DNA of 64,000 nucleotides from Treponema sp. OMZ 787. GTDB taxonomy: Bacteria > Spirochaetota > Spirochaetia > Treponematales > Treponemataceae. Shown in pieces: positions 25,605-35,405 of the stretch. Within the stretch, counting starts at the first letter, position 1, and each line of letters starts with the position of its first letter. Location: assembly GCF_024181225.1 (NCBI RefSeq), contig NZ_CP051198.1:1116001-1180000 (forward strand), given 5' to 3'. The translations under genes were made by a program, and so were the position numbers. The notes below the pieces were generated by a model. The model did not search any database, was not told the DNA's origin, and saw only the letters and a list, made by a program, of their open reading frames with translations.

Positions 25605-25695
25605 AATCTCAATATGCTAATGTTTATTTTGAGTTATAGTATATAGCTTTTTTTTAAAATTAACAATACATATCAATATAAATATAGAGGAAAAT

Positions 25696-27453
25696 ATGTC
25701 AACTTTACAAGAAAAGTCAAAAAAATTAAGCACTCTCAGGCATAGTACTGCCCATGTTATGGCTGAAGCCGTGGTCAAGCTCTTTCCCGGAACCAAGGTT
25801 GCTATAGGGCCTGCCATTGATTACGGATTTTATTACGATTTTGAACTTCCTCGACCGATCAATAATGATGATCTGCCTGTAATCGAAAAAGAAATGAGGA
25901 AAATTTTAAGTACTCATTCAGGTTTTGAAAAAGAAGTTATCAGCCGTGAAACAGCTCTTGAAATGTTTAAGGAACAGCCCTTTAAGATTGAACTTATAAA
26001 CGGGCTTGCTGCCGATGAAGAGATAAGTATATATAAATCGGGAGAGTTTACCGACCTTTGCCGCGGCCCCCATGTTTGCTCGATGGCAGATATAAATGCT
26101 CAAAGTTTTAAACTGATGAAAACTGCGGGTGCTTATTGGCGTGGAGATGAAACAAAACCCATGCTTACCCGCATTTACGGCACCGTTTGGGAAAAACCTA
26201 ACGATTTAAAAGAGTATTTGGCCATGCTCGAAGAAGCCGAAAAGAGGGATCACCGAAAAGTAGGCAAGGCTATGGATTTGTTCCATGTTGATGAAGAAAA
26301 TCCCGGACAAATATTTTGGCATCCTAAGGGCTGGACTCTTTATTTGACCATCCAAAACTATGTACGAAAACGCCTAAAGGAAGACGGCTATCTTGAGGTG
26401 CATACCCCCTTTGTTATGCCCCGCTCCTTGTGGGAAAGATCCGGCCATTGGGCAAAGTATAAAGAAAATATGTTCATCACCGAAAGCGAAAAAAGGCTTT
26501 TTGCCCTAAAGCCGATGAACTGTCCGGGGCATGTTGAAATATTTAAGCAGGGTATCAAAAGCTACCGTGATTTGCCCCTCCGCTTAGCCGAATTCGGTTC
26601 CTGTACCCGAAACGAGCCTTCCGGTTCATTGCACGGTATTATGCGTGTCCGCGGCTTTGTCCAAGACGATGCCCATATCTTTTGTACCGAAGAGCAAATT
26701 TCTTCCGAAGTTTCAAAATTCTGTGATTTGTTAAAGAGGATTTATGCCGACTTCGGTTTTTATGAGGATAAAATTCTCGTTAAATTTTCGACCCGCCCTG
26801 AGCAGAGGGTTGGAGATGATGCAACTTGGGACAGGGCCGAAAAAGCTTTGGCCGATGCCTGTATAGCTGCCGGCCTTGAATATGAAATTGCAGAAGGCGA
26901 GGGTGCTTTTTACGGGCCTAAGTTGGAGTTTACCCTTATTGATGCCCTGGGCCGTGAATGGCAGTGCGGTACCATACAGGTTGACTATCAGCTGCCTTCA
27001 GCAGAAAGACTAAACGCCGAATACATAGGGGATGACAACAATAAACATCATCCGGTAATGCTCCATAGGGCTGTTTTAGGTTCTTTGGAAAGGTTTATAG
27101 GAATTTTGATAGAAAACTGTGCAGGTATTATGCCTCCTTGGCTGGCTCCTGTGCAGGCTGTAATTGTTCCTGTAGCTCCGGCTTTCAACGAGTATGCCCA
27201 AAGAGTGCAAAAAATCTTGGATGAAAAAGGCTTTAGGGTTATAGCCGATGTCGGAACAGACCGCATGAATGCAAAGATCCGAAAGCACCAAGAAGAAAAG
27301 GTAATTTATCAGCTCATTGTAGGTCAAAGTGAAATGGACAATAATTCCGTTGCAGTCAGAATGAGAAAGGGCGGACAAAAGGTTATGAGCGTAGAGGAAT
27401 TTACCTCCTTCTTACAGGAAAAGATAGATTCTTTTGCCATAGATGCCGAATAA
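25696..27453 (+). CDS. thrS: threonyl-tRNA synthetase lacking the TGS domain
   Basis: Charges tRNA-Thr. The editing domain is present (HSTAHVMAE near residue 17, 'DLCRGPHV' near 130), followed by the class II core ([10 protein letters not shown], '[18 protein letters not shown]', '[12 protein letters not shown]', '[16 protein letters not shown]') and a C-terminal anticodon-binding domain. At 585 aa it lacks the about 60-residue N-terminal TGS domain of most bacterial enzymes; the protein begins right at the editing domain. GAGG Shine-Dalgarno eight bases before ATG. Confidence 0.95.
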   Translation: MSTLQEKSKKLSTLRHSTAHVMAEAVVKLFPGTKVAIGPAIDYGFYYDFELPRPINNDDLPVIEKEMRKILSTHSGFEKEVISRETALEMFKEQPFKIELINGLAADEEISIYKSGEFTDLCRGPHVCSMADINAQSFKLMKTAGAYWRGDETKPMLTRIYGTVWEKPNDLKEYLAMLEEAEKRDHRKVGKAMDLFHVDEENPGQIFWHPKGWTLYLTIQNYVRKRLKEDGYLEVHTPFVMPRSLWERSGHWAKYKENMFITESEKRLFALKPMNCPGHVEIFKQGIKSYRDLPLRLAEFGSCTRNEPSGSLHGIMRVRGFVQDDAHIFCTEEQISSEVSKFCDLLKRIYADFGFYEDKILVKFSTRPEQRVGDDATWDRAEKALADACIAAGLEYEIAEGEGAFYGPKLEFTLIDALGREWQCGTIQVDYQLPSAERLNAEYIGDDNNKHHPVMLHRAVLGSLERFIGILIENCAGIMPPWLAPVQAVIVPVAPAFNEYAQRVQKILDEKGFRVIADVGTDRMNAKIRKHQEEKVIYQLIVGQSEMDNNSVAVRMRKGGQKVMSVEEFTSFLQEKIDSFAIDAE

Positions 27454-27474
27454 GGCTTTTTTTAAGTTAAGCGG

Positions 27475-28233
27475 TTATTTTTTGACCGCAGGGTGTAACA
27501 CAATACCTACCTGCACCATAAGACCGTCAGAGCCCTTGCTTTTAAGTTTATCCCAAAGGTTCGAGAAGGGCAGGTAGGTTTTTAGCTGTACCCCGGCCTT
27601 CCATCCGGATTCTAAGGTATATTCTGCCTTAAGGCGTAATGATGGATAAATAAATCTTCCTTGCTGCCAAAAGTATCGGTTTATTTCTTTTACTTCATCC
27701 GAGGCCTTTAGTCCTTCGGGACCGGAATCATTAGGTTTTATGCCCGGCTCAAGCAAGCCGAAACGCATAAAAAAGGCAAGCCCTCCGCCCATGCTTATTG
27801 TCCATCTTTTTAAGTCAAATCTTGCCAAAAATGGAACATCAAGTAAAAAACTCATTGTAAGGGCAACTCTGTTTTCTATCTCGCAAATATAGGCCTTTTT
27901 ACTGTAAAATCCGTAATGAAAAAGCGAAAAATCCAAGGAAGGAACGATGCTTAGCATCTTGATACCCTTGTATTCGTACTCTGCTCCCAGATTTAAGGCT
28001 GTTCCCATAGGCGGGGCAGCTTGTTTTTTCAGGCTTGAAAATATTATCGAGGTTCCTATGTAAAAGCCGAAGTCTGAAGGCACCTTGGTTAGAGCTTTGG
28101 GCTGAACTGTTTCAGCTGTTTGTTCGTTTTTTTCTTCGGTGCCTTGTTTTTTTTCAGCCTCTTGAGCATAAAGATTAAAACTTAAGCAAATTATAAGCAA
28201 TATAGAAAAAAATAAGTTTGTTTTTTTGATCAT
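27475..28233 (-). CDS. outer-membrane beta-barrel-like protein
   Basis: 252 aa. Signal peptide (MIKKTNLFFSILLIICLSFN, cleavage likely after YAQ), then a Glu/Lys/Gln-rich linker of about 25 residues. The remaining residues alternate polar and aromatic residues (GFYIGTSIIFSSL, 'LGAEYEYKGIKMLSIVPSLD', 'FIYPSLRLKAEYTLESGWKA') as in small outer-membrane barrels. The C-terminus (LMVQVGIVLHPAVKK) is a last strand but without a terminal aromatic. Operon with the TPR protein upstream (28264-31674, 30-base gap). Function unknown. Confidence 0.7.
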   Translation of the reverse strand: MIKKTNLFFSILLIICLSFNLYAQEAEKKQGTEEKNEQTAETVQPKALTKVPSDFGFYIGTSIIFSSLKKQAAPPMGTALNLGAEYEYKGIKMLSIVPSLDFSLFHYGFYSKKAYICEIENRVALTMSFLLDVPFLARFDLKRWTISMGGGLAFFMRFGLLEPGIKPNDSGPEGLKASDEVKEINRYFWQQGRFIYPSLRLKAEYTLESGWKAGVQLKTYLPFSNLWDKLKSKGSDGLMVQVGIVLHPAVKK

Positions 28234-28263
28234 AATTTCTCTCCGTTTTATTTTCGTTTCCGG

Positions 28264-31200
28264 CTATCTATCTTCTGTTTGCTGTAGAATTTTTTCGTTT
28301 TCAAGGGTTTTAGGTATATCGCTGTAAATTTCGGGTACAAAAGCCGAGCGTGGTTTTACCATGTTTTGAATGTTTGCATAAGCCAGGTTTATGGTTTTTG
28401 CCCGAATCATCGTTTCAGGGTTTCTGTTCAAAGCATCCCAAGCTCTTGTCGATTCTCCAAGTAAGGATAGTGCCCTTCCGTTTTTGTTTGAGTCACCGTT
28501 TTGAACGGCTATCCTGTTTAGAACTACGGCAAGGTTATTTGAGGTGTGCATGTAGTCTTCTACAAATTCTGCATGATCAACTCGTGTTTGCGGAAAAATA
28601 ATTCCCTTGCGTACTTTTTCGGCATCCAATAATTCCATCAACCTTTCATAGTATGCTTGGGCCGCAAAATAATTTGTGTATTTAAATAGAACATTGCCGA
28701 ATCCGTACAATAGGTTTCTGTCATTCGGTTTTTCGCTGTAAGCGAGGGTCATAGCCTTCATTGCATCGGAGTAGTTTTCTTTTTGATAGTGAATGTATCC
28801 CATCCTGTATTGGATTGAAGGACTATCGTTTAATTCCCGAACAGCATTTTCGTAGGCATCCAGTGCTTCATCATAGTCTCCGGCGATAAAATAAGAAATA
28901 TCCCCATAGTTTGCGTAAAGTTTTCCCACAACATTAGAAGGATACATGCCTTTTTGGGAAGTATAAGTTTCGTATTTTGCAAGAGCCCTTGCATATATTT
29001 CCTGAGCCTCGTTATACATCTTATCTTCTGCAAGCAGTTCTCCATAAAGCCGCATTGCATCTATCTGCCTTATGGTCCGTTTAGGTGTCATTTTTATGCT
29101 GTCTTCATAAATGTTGATTGCGGTGATAAGGTAATCCTTGGCTGCCTCATTTTTTTGGTTATGCAAGAAAAAGCGGCCCATATTATAATTTGCCTCAGGA
29201 CTGTCAGGGCGTTTTTTTATGGATTTTTCCAAGAGTTCCCGCAGGTCTTCTATTTTTCCTATCAAATTTTCTGAATCGGTAGGCTTGGGTTCATATCTTT
29301 TTTCGAGAAGATAGCCGCTAAGCTCTATCAAATCTTCATCGGGCAGTTTTTTGTTTAAAAAATGATCTTTTAGAGGAAGCACTTCAGCCAAATTATCCGT
29401 CCGGATAAAATAACGCATCATTCGTCCTGAAAATACATCCTTTACACCGTAAAGGTTTATAAGCCCGACATATGTTTTGCGTGCATCTTCATATTTTTCA
29501 GGATCTTCGTCTGCCCAGTCCAAGTAAATATCTCCCAAGGCTAAAAGAGCACTTTGATCGTTTATGTGATAATCGAGAACTCCACGCCTTAAAATTTTTT
29601 CGGCTTTTTCATAATTGCGTAAATCGGTGCCGAGCATATCCGCATATTCGATTCCGCCTTGGCGGTCATGGTTAAAGTCAAATAAAAGCCTCTCGTAAAT
29701 TGTTTCTGCTGATAGGAATTGCTTTTTTTCGCGGAAGGCATTTGCAAATTTAAAATACCATTTTCTCTTTTTCTTATAGGTTCCTGCTTCATCAAAGCTG
29801 GTGATCGCTTTGCTGTATTGAGCTGATTCGATATGGGTCATGCCTTCTTTGTATAAGCCTTCGGCAACGATAGGTTTGTATATAAATTGCCATACCAAAA
29901 CAAAAATAGAAAATATAAAGCCCAGTGCTACTGCCGTTAAAATTGCTGCGGGCAATATCTTATGTATAAAGCGGTACTTAAATGTTCGTTTTTCTTTTTC
30001 GTATTCTTCATAGGATTTTTTATCGAAGCCTCGAGGAATGGGGATGGACTTATCTAAGATACCTTCTAATTTGCTTACTATCTTTTTTAAAGAAACATCG
30101 TTGATAATTAAATGAACGATTTCCATCTTGTTTAATTCGGAGTCATCCGCATTTACAAGATAGTCTTCAAGTTCTATTCTTAAATTTAGGGGGAATGAAG
30201 AAACTCTCTCTATCAGGTAGTCATAATCTTCTTCCGAAATTGAAAGAGGAATTTTGCCGTCATAGTCTTCTTCATCTATTTGTTTTTTTGATTCAAAAAA
30301 TTTAAAATTCTTATCGGGCGAAAACTGAATAAAACTTTCCGGAACTGAAAAATCATCCATTCCTCCGCCCATTTCCGTATTTAGAACATTGTCGTCTATT
30401 GCAAAGGCTGTGTGTTCATCTATTTCAGGGATGTCAATATCGGTAAAGCCTCCTCCCTGCGCTGAGGCTTCTTCTTGGGCCTGACTCGGTTCTTCCGAAT
30501 CTTGAAATTCTTCTTCCGGCAAGGGCTCGTCAAAGGAGGCTTCCAATGCTTCCGGAGATCCGGAAAAGCTTGAAAAGTCTTCTTCATCTTGTTCGGTTGA
30601 TAAGTCTATGCTGCCGGTCTCGTCGGGGATGGGAGAAAGATCAATGCTTTCAAGTTCGTCGGCTTCAGGGGATAGATCCATACTTTCGAGACCGCCGTCT
30701 TCGGGTTCAAGGTCCATGCTCTCAAGTTCGTCTATTTCTGAAGACATATCTATGTTGTCAAGCTCGTCTTCTTCAGGCGATATATCTATACCTTCAAGTT
30801 CATCTATATCGGGCGACATATCTATGCTGCCCGGGTCATTGGATAGAGGCGAGAGACCTATGCCTTCCTCCTCAGTAGATAGGTCAAGATTTTCAAGATC
30901 TTCTATTTCGGGGGACATATCAATGCTGCCGGGATCATTTGATAAGGGTGGAAAGTCCATGCCGCCAAACCCTTCTTCCTCGGGCGAAAGATCTATGCTT
31001 TCAAGTTCGTCTACATCATTATCGGTATCATCCGAGGCTGTTATGCCTAAGTCGGCAGGCTCAAAAGAGGTGTTTTCATCCTCCAAAGGTTCTACTTCCC
31101 CAATGTCTGAGAAGTCTTCGGTTGAAAGGTCTATTTCTTTTTCATTAAAAGCATCTAAATCGGCTGTGTTTTCTATGCCGAGGTTTTCGTTTTCTGCTGA

Positions 31201-31674
31201 TTCCAGCTCCTGCATAGCAAAGTCTGAATCAAAGTCGGGAAAAATATCTTCTGCTCCGCCGTCTTCGCTTCTTGCTTCTTCAATCATATCTCCAAAGCCT
31301 GAAAGTAAGGCTTCGGGTACATCAAGCCCGCCGTCATCTAAACTGTCGATGTCATCCAATGAGCCCGTGTTTTCAAGGTCTAATCCGGAAAGCATTTCGT
31401 CAAAGTCTTGGGAGGTTTCGCCTTCTTTATCATAGTCGGCCGAAAAATCATCAGCCGAATCAAAGCCCAAAGAATCATCCTGTTCTTGTTCAGATGAAAT
31501 TTTATCTTCATCATTAAAACCTAATAAGTCATCCACATTTACATCAGGAACAGGCATTTCGTCAGGCAGAGGCAGATCTTCACGCCTTTCACCCCATTTA
31601 GCCGTGATTTCGGGTTCGTTTGCTATTGTGAGAAGTTGATTCTTAAATTTTTCAAGCTCTTTTATACTAGGCAT
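28264..31674 (-). CDS. large acidic-repeat and TPR membrane protein
   Basis: 1136 aa. Residues 1-440 are very acidic and Ser-rich, probably disordered, with repeats of the form DELESIDLSPE (residues 221-360). One membrane span lies at about 573-598 (PAAILTAVALGFIFSIFVLV). From about 601 on there are many TPR units (EGLYKEGMTHIESAQYSKAI; 'PEANYNMGRFFLHNQKNEAA'; 'SIQYRMGYIHYQKENYSDAM'). The N-terminus has no signal peptide, so the acidic part is likely cytoplasmic and the TPR part periplasmic. Treponemes carry related TPR proteins; partners are unknown. A GGGGAGG site precedes the ATG. It heads a two-gene operon with the barrel-like protein. Confidence 0.8.
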   Translation of the reverse strand: MPSIKELEKFKNQLLTIANEPEITAKWGERREDLPLPDEMPVPDVNVDDLLGFNDEDKISSEQEQDDSLGFDSADDFSADYDKEGETSQDFDEMLSGLDLENTGSLDDIDSLDDGGLDVPEALLSGFGDMIEEARSEDGGAEDIFPDFDSDFAMQELESAENENLGIENTADLDAFNEKEIDLSTEDFSDIGEVEPLEDENTSFEPADLGITASDDTDNDVDELESIDLSPEEEGFGGMDFPPLSNDPGSIDMSPEIEDLENLDLSTEEEGIGLSPLSNDPGSIDMSPDIDELEGIDISPEEDELDNIDMSSEIDELESMDLEPEDGGLESMDLSPEADELESIDLSPIPDETGSIDLSTEQDEEDFSSFSGSPEALEASFDEPLPEEEFQDSEEPSQAQEEASAQGGGFTDIDIPEIDEHTAFAIDDNVLNTEMGGGMDDFSVPESFIQFSPDKNFKFFESKKQIDEEDYDGKIPLSISEEDYDYLIERVSSFPLNLRIELEDYLVNADDSELNKMEIVHLIINDVSLKKIVSKLEGILDKSIPIPRGFDKKSYEEYEKEKRTFKYRFIHKILPAAILTAVALGFIFSIFVLVWQFIYKPIVAEGLYKEGMTHIESAQYSKAITSFDEAGTYKKKRKWYFKFANAFREKKQFLSAETIYERLLFDFNHDRQGGIEYADMLGTDLRNYEKAEKILRRGVLDYHINDQSALLALGDIYLDWADEDPEKYEDARKTYVGLINLYGVKDVFSGRMMRYFIRTDNLAEVLPLKDHFLNKKLPDEDLIELSGYLLEKRYEPKPTDSENLIGKIEDLRELLEKSIKKRPDSPEANYNMGRFFLHNQKNEAAKDYLITAINIYEDSIKMTPKRTIRQIDAMRLYGELLAEDKMYNEAQEIYARALAKYETYTSQKGMYPSNVVGKLYANYGDISYFIAGDYDEALDAYENAVRELNDSPSIQYRMGYIHYQKENYSDAMKAMTLAYSEKPNDRNLLYGFGNVLFKYTNYFAAQAYYERLMELLDAEKVRKGIIFPQTRVDHAEFVEDYMHTSNNLAVVLNRIAVQNGDSNKNGRALSLLGESTRAWDALNRNPETMIRAKTINLAYANIQNMVKPRSAFVPEIYSDIPKTLENEKILQQTEDR
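30595..31014 (-). repeat. in-frame acidic repeat region of the TPR protein
   Basis: Encodes residues 221-360. Short units of about 13 residues (pattern DELES-I/M-D-L/M-SPE) are nested in a longer 34-residue unit (PLSNDPGSIDMSP, seen twice). The opposite strand stays open for 275 codons here only because of the repeat bias. Confidence 0.75.
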
Positions 31675-31850
31675 ATTGAGCGGGCCTCCCCCATTATTTT
31701 CGGCTTATTTTAATTCAACTTGATATATTATTTTATACCATAAAAGGAGTTTTTTTTCAATGAGTTTTTTATTTTGATTTTGTTTAGAAATATTCTAAAA
31801 CATCCGATAAGTAGATAGGTTTATATTATCGCTTAAATTAGGGGATATGT

Positions 31851-32555
31851 GTGAATTTATCTAAAAGTTATTTACAATCCGTTTCAACGGATGAGCTTTT
31901 ACAAATTGCCGATGATTATGGCATATTTGTAACGAAGTGTAGAGATAGAAATTTAATAATTGATGAGCTTCTTGAAATCAATGAAGAGGCAGATTTGGTG
32001 CATCACAAAACTTCAAAAAACCATAATGAGGATTTGGTTTTAGATGATGATGCTGATGATAAAGATAATACGGGCTTAACGCTGTCCTACAACAAGACCG
32101 AAATTCATGTCCTTCTAAGAGATCCTATGTGGGCCTTTGCTTTTTGGGATTTTTATAAACCGGAGTTTTTGCGTGCAGTTAATGATCCCGATTTTGATTC
32201 TTTCTTTTTAAGAGTTAATTTATTTTCTGAAGATAATCTATCCGAGGCGTATGATTCCTTTGATATTGATGTTACCGATTGCGATAGGAGCAGATATTTT
32301 TATCTTTCTTTTAATGATGCGGTTACAAAGGTAGAACTATGTTCACGCAAAATAGACGGAGATATTTCTGTGTTAGCTGGGTCTAATTTTATAAGGCTTA
32401 AACGAGAAAATATTCCAAATAATTTATGTGTGCTCGATAATGATGTAAGTTCGCCCTTATATCTTTCAGGAATTTCCTTATTAAAAAAACATCATTTTAA
32501 AAATTACCGCCAAGCCTTTAGAGAAAAAGAGGAGTCAAAAATTGAAAGATTATAA
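31851..32555 (+). CDS. DUF4912 protein with Rho-N-like start
   Basis: 234 aa. Residues 1-45 (YLQSVSTDELLQIADDYGIF) look like a Rho N-terminal/SAP-type helical module. Residues about 80-200 carry the DUF4912 pattern: 'EIHVLLRDPMWAFAFWDFYK', 'FFLRVNLFSEDN', 'FYLSFNDAVTKVELCSR'. DUF4912 resembles a carbohydrate-binding or CBM-like beta domain and is often found next to GH57 genes, as here. GTG start with AGGGGA seven bases upstream. Overlaps the GH57-like gene by 14 bases. Confidence 0.8.
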   Translation: MNLSKSYLQSVSTDELLQIADDYGIFVTKCRDRNLIIDELLEINEEADLVHHKTSKNHNEDLVLDDDADDKDNTGLTLSYNKTEIHVLLRDPMWAFAFWDFYKPEFLRAVNDPDFDSFFLRVNLFSEDNLSEAYDSFDIDVTDCDRSRYFYLSFNDAVTKVELCSRKIDGDISVLAGSNFIRLKRENIPNNLCVLDNDVSSPLYLSGISLLKKHHFKNYRQAFREKEESKIERL

Positions 32556-34119
32556 ACTGCTTTTTATTTTGGATGCCCATTTGCCTTATGTCCGCAATGA
32601 AGTTGAGCAGGGCTTTATAGAAGAAGATTGGCTCTTTGATGCTTTGTCATATCTTTATCTGCCTGTACTAAAAATGTTTTCTAATTTGCAAAAAGAAAAT
32701 ATTCCGTTTAAGATAGGTGTAGTTTTTGAGCCTGCACTATGCGATATGCTTTCCGACAAGGTTTTACAGGATCGATACCGGCAAAATGTTCAGCGTAAAA
32801 TTGAGTTTGCAAAAAAAGAACTTGAACGTTTTGAAGATTGTGCAGAAACAAAAAGACTCATTCAGTATAACTTAAAACGCTTTAATGATGATAAGAGAAT
32901 CTTTGAAGATTGCGGAGGAAATATTTTAAAGCAGTTTGATTCCCTTGCCCGCAAAGGTTATGTAGAATTATTGGCAACGGCAGCAACAAATTCCTATCTA
33001 CCGTTTTTTTTAAACATGCCTGAAGCCATCTCTGCACAGATAGAAATGGGACAGATAAATTACCGCAAGCATTTTAGTGCCGTGCCTTCAGGTTTTTGGA
33101 TTCCTTCTCTGGCTTATTTTGACGGTCTTGATGACATTATAAGAAGTTACGGTTATGATTACACGGTTGTCGCTCCGGAAGGATTTTTGCTTTCCGAGAA
33201 GATTCCGCCTGCCGGTGTTTTTTCGGCAGCAGCTTCAAAAAACGGATTAAAATTTTTGGCCTGTGATCTTTCCGCTTGTAATTCTCTGTATGATGAGACC
33301 CACGGCTTTCCTCAAAATAAAATTTATATTGATGTAGAAAATGATGTCGGATTTAAACTGTCAGAAGAATATCTGGCTTCGGTTTTTGATACCTCAAAGG
33401 GAAGACGGGCAATAGGTTTCCGCTATTGGTCAAGGGAGGAAGAAGAAACACCATATGACATACATGGAGCCCATGCCCGGATCTGGACTGATGCCGAAGC
33501 CTATGTAAATTCTCGTGCAGAAGCTTTAAAATCCGTTAAAGAAACAAAGACTTGCGAAGTTCCATTTTCTCTTTTAATTATTTCTTCGGATTTTTTCGGC
33601 AAAAAATGGTGTGAGGGGCTTATATGGCTTGAGAGGGTTTTTAGGCTGATAAATGATAATGAAGATCTTGAGTCTATTTTGCCTTCTACAGCGGCTAATT
33701 TGTCCAAGCAGCTTTATACAATTAAACCATTCTTTTCTTCATTCTTGAGATCAGGTTATGCAGCCGAGCTTTTAACAAAAGATAATGATTGGATGTATCG
33801 GTATATCCTTAAAATTACGGAGAGAATGATAGGGCTGGTAGAAATGTTTCCGGCCGATGGAAGTTTAAAAGAGAGGGTTCTAAATGCTGCTGCAAGAGAG
33901 GTTCTTCTTTTACAATCTTTGTATTGGCCTATTTATATAAATGATCCCCAGCTTCGTGATTTTGCAAAAAGGCGTTTTATAGAACATGTTAATTCTTTTA
34001 CGGCGGCTTATGAAGCTCTTGGTGCAGATTCTCCTGATGCAAAATGCCTTTCAGAGCGTGAAAGTAAGTATCCGGTTTTTAAAGATATAAATTACCGTAT
34101 TTTTAGCCGTAAAAAATAA
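32542..34119 (+). CDS. GH57/DUF1957-like protein, catalytic residues replaced
   Basis: 525 aa with a glycoside-hydrolase family 57 layout: start 'LLFILDAHLPYVRNEV', middle 'PSGFWIPSLAYFDGLDDIIR', C-terminal helical domain ('NDWMYRYILKITERM', 'AAREVLLLQSLYWPI'). Family branching enzymes have Glu in the WLPECAY motif and Asp in DTEHFGHWW. Here these read WIPSLAY (Glu replaced by Ser) and SSDFFGKKW (Asp replaced by Ser), so classical catalysis is doubtful. It may be a glucan-binding or regulatory pseudoenzyme. TTG start; GAGGAG seven bases before it. Co-transcribed with the DUF4912 gene. Confidence 0.78.
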   Translation: MKDYKLLFILDAHLPYVRNEVEQGFIEEDWLFDALSYLYLPVLKMFSNLQKENIPFKIGVVFEPALCDMLSDKVLQDRYRQNVQRKIEFAKKELERFEDCAETKRLIQYNLKRFNDDKRIFEDCGGNILKQFDSLARKGYVELLATAATNSYLPFFLNMPEAISAQIEMGQINYRKHFSAVPSGFWIPSLAYFDGLDDIIRSYGYDYTVVAPEGFLLSEKIPPAGVFSAAASKNGLKFLACDLSACNSLYDETHGFPQNKIYIDVENDVGFKLSEEYLASVFDTSKGRRAIGFRYWSREEEETPYDIHGAHARIWTDAEAYVNSRAEALKSVKETKTCEVPFSLLIISSDFFGKKWCEGLIWLERVFRLINDNEDLESILPSTAANLSKQLYTIKPFFSSFLRSGYAAELLTKDNDWMYRYILKITERMIGLVEMFPADGSLKERVLNAAAREVLLLQSLYWPIYINDPQLRDFAKRRFIEHVNSFTAAYEALGADSPDAKCLSERESKYPVFKDINYRIFSRKK

Positions 34120-34141
34120 ACGCGGCAGCCTAAAACTCTAA

Positions 34142-34175
34142 GATGAAAAATGTGCATGGACGCACATTTTTCATC
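34142..34175 (+). terminator. hairpin after the GH57-like gene
   Basis: 14-bp perfect stem, GATGAAAAATGTGC with GCACATTTTTCATC and a 6-base loop. No T run follows the stem, but five Ts lie inside the right arm. It probably acts as a terminator and precedes the alr promoter. Confidence 0.6.
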
Positions 34176-34179
34176 GGTC

Positions 34180-34208
34180 TTGAACAAAACTTTATAAATG
34201 TATAAAAT
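34180..34208 (+). promoter_or_regulatory. alr promoter, leaderless geometry
   Basis: TTGAAC (34180-34185), 17-base spacer, TAAAAT (34203-34208). ATG at 34215, seven bases past the box; no Shine-Dalgarno. Confidence 0.5.
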
Positions 34209-34214
34209 ATTCTT

Positions 34215-35354
34215 ATGAGAGCGACAAAGGCTATTATCCATTTGGATAACTTACAATATAACATTAAAGAAATAAAAAAACGGCTTAACAAGCATATAAA
34301 GATTTGTCTTCCGGTTAAGGCAGATGCTTATGGTCATGGAGCTGTGCGTACGGCTGTTGCAGCAATAAGGGCAGGAGTTTCTTATTTAGCGGTTGCTTCT
34401 ATTCAAGAAGCTGTAGAGTTAAGGGATGCCGGTATTGTAGCTCCGATTATTTCTTTAAGCCTTCCTGTACTTGAAGAAATTCCTGAGATGCTTAAATACG
34501 ATATTGAACCATTGGTAATAGATGAAGAGTTTATAAACGATCTAAACCGCTTTGCAAAAAAACTAAATAAGAAGGCAGGGGTTCATCTTAAAATAGATAC
34601 CGGAATGCGGAGGATAGGCTGTTCTCCTATGGAGGCCGTTAAACTTGCAGTTCAGATAGACCGTGCCGAAAATCTTGAGCTTAAAGGCGTTTGTACTCAT
34701 TTTGCCGTTTCGGATTCTACCGGTGATGAAAATGTTAAATTTACAAAAAAACAGATTTCTGTTTTTAAGGATTCAATAAAGGAAATAAAAAAAGCCGGAA
34801 TAAATCCCGGATTGGTTCACGCTGCAAACTCCGGGGCTGTTCTTCAATATCCCGAAGCTCAATTCGATATGGTGCGTCCGGGAATCTTGGTGTACGGTTA
34901 TACTCCTTCTCCGGCTTTAAATTCTTTGATAGACTTAAAGCCCGTTATGGAGCTTGTTACTCAAGTTGTTCTTATCAAAAAAATTGAAAAGAACACAAGC
35001 GTTTCTTATGACAGGTGCTGGACAGCCGAAAAAGAAACATTTGTTGCAACCCTTCCAATAGGTTATGCTGACGGCCTTATGCGCTCCCTGACAGGTTTAA
35101 GGGTAAGAATAGGAAAAGACTTTTTTCCGATTATCGGACGAATCTGCATGGATCAATGTATGATAGATATAGGTGCTTCTCCCTGGGTTCAAAGATGGGA
35201 TGAGGTTTGTATCTTCGGCCCTGTTTCAAAAGAGCATCCTAAAAATAATACGGCTCAAGATCTTGCAAAGATTGCCGGAACAATTCCTTATGAGTTGACA
35301 TGCGATATAAATAAAAGAGTACCGCGTGTTTATATTGATGAAACCATACAATGA
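34215..35354 (+). CDS. alr: alanine racemase
   Basis: PLP enzyme that makes D-alanine for peptidoglycan. PLP lysine in VKADAYGHGAV, the family motifs 'HLKIDTGMRRIG' and 'VCTHFAVSD', 'VHAANSGAVLQYP', 'MVRPGILVYGY', and the catalytic tyrosine region 'PIGYADGLMRSL'. 379 aa, standard length. Transcript probably starts at the ATG itself. 51 bases upstream of ispH, so co-transcription is likely. Confidence 0.95.
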   Translation: MRATKAIIHLDNLQYNIKEIKKRLNKHIKICLPVKADAYGHGAVRTAVAAIRAGVSYLAVASIQEAVELRDAGIVAPIISLSLPVLEEIPEMLKYDIEPLVIDEEFINDLNRFAKKLNKKAGVHLKIDTGMRRIGCSPMEAVKLAVQIDRAENLELKGVCTHFAVSDSTGDENVKFTKKQISVFKDSIKEIKKAGINPGLVHAANSGAVLQYPEAQFDMVRPGILVYGYTPSPALNSLIDLKPVMELVTQVVLIKKIEKNTSVSYDRCWTAEKETFVATLPIGYADGLMRSLTGLRVRIGKDFFPIIGRICMDQCMIDIGASPWVQRWDEVCIFGPVSKEHPKNNTAQDLAKIAGTIPYELTCDINKRVPRVYIDETIQ

Positions 35355-35405
35355 GCTTCCGATATTTTTAGAAGCTTCCAATAAATGTTTACAAGGTTGG
35401 TGTCT

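Noticed and set aside
25599-25655. Terminator/antiterminator pair in the thrS leader
   Set aside because: The left arm (25599-25612) is mostly upstream of the predicted transcript start, so the structure would not form in the mRNA.
30608-31435. 275-codon plus-strand reading frame rich in Ser/Met/Arg
   Set aside because: It is the mirror of the acidic repeats of the TPR protein on the other strand; no ribosome site or domain.
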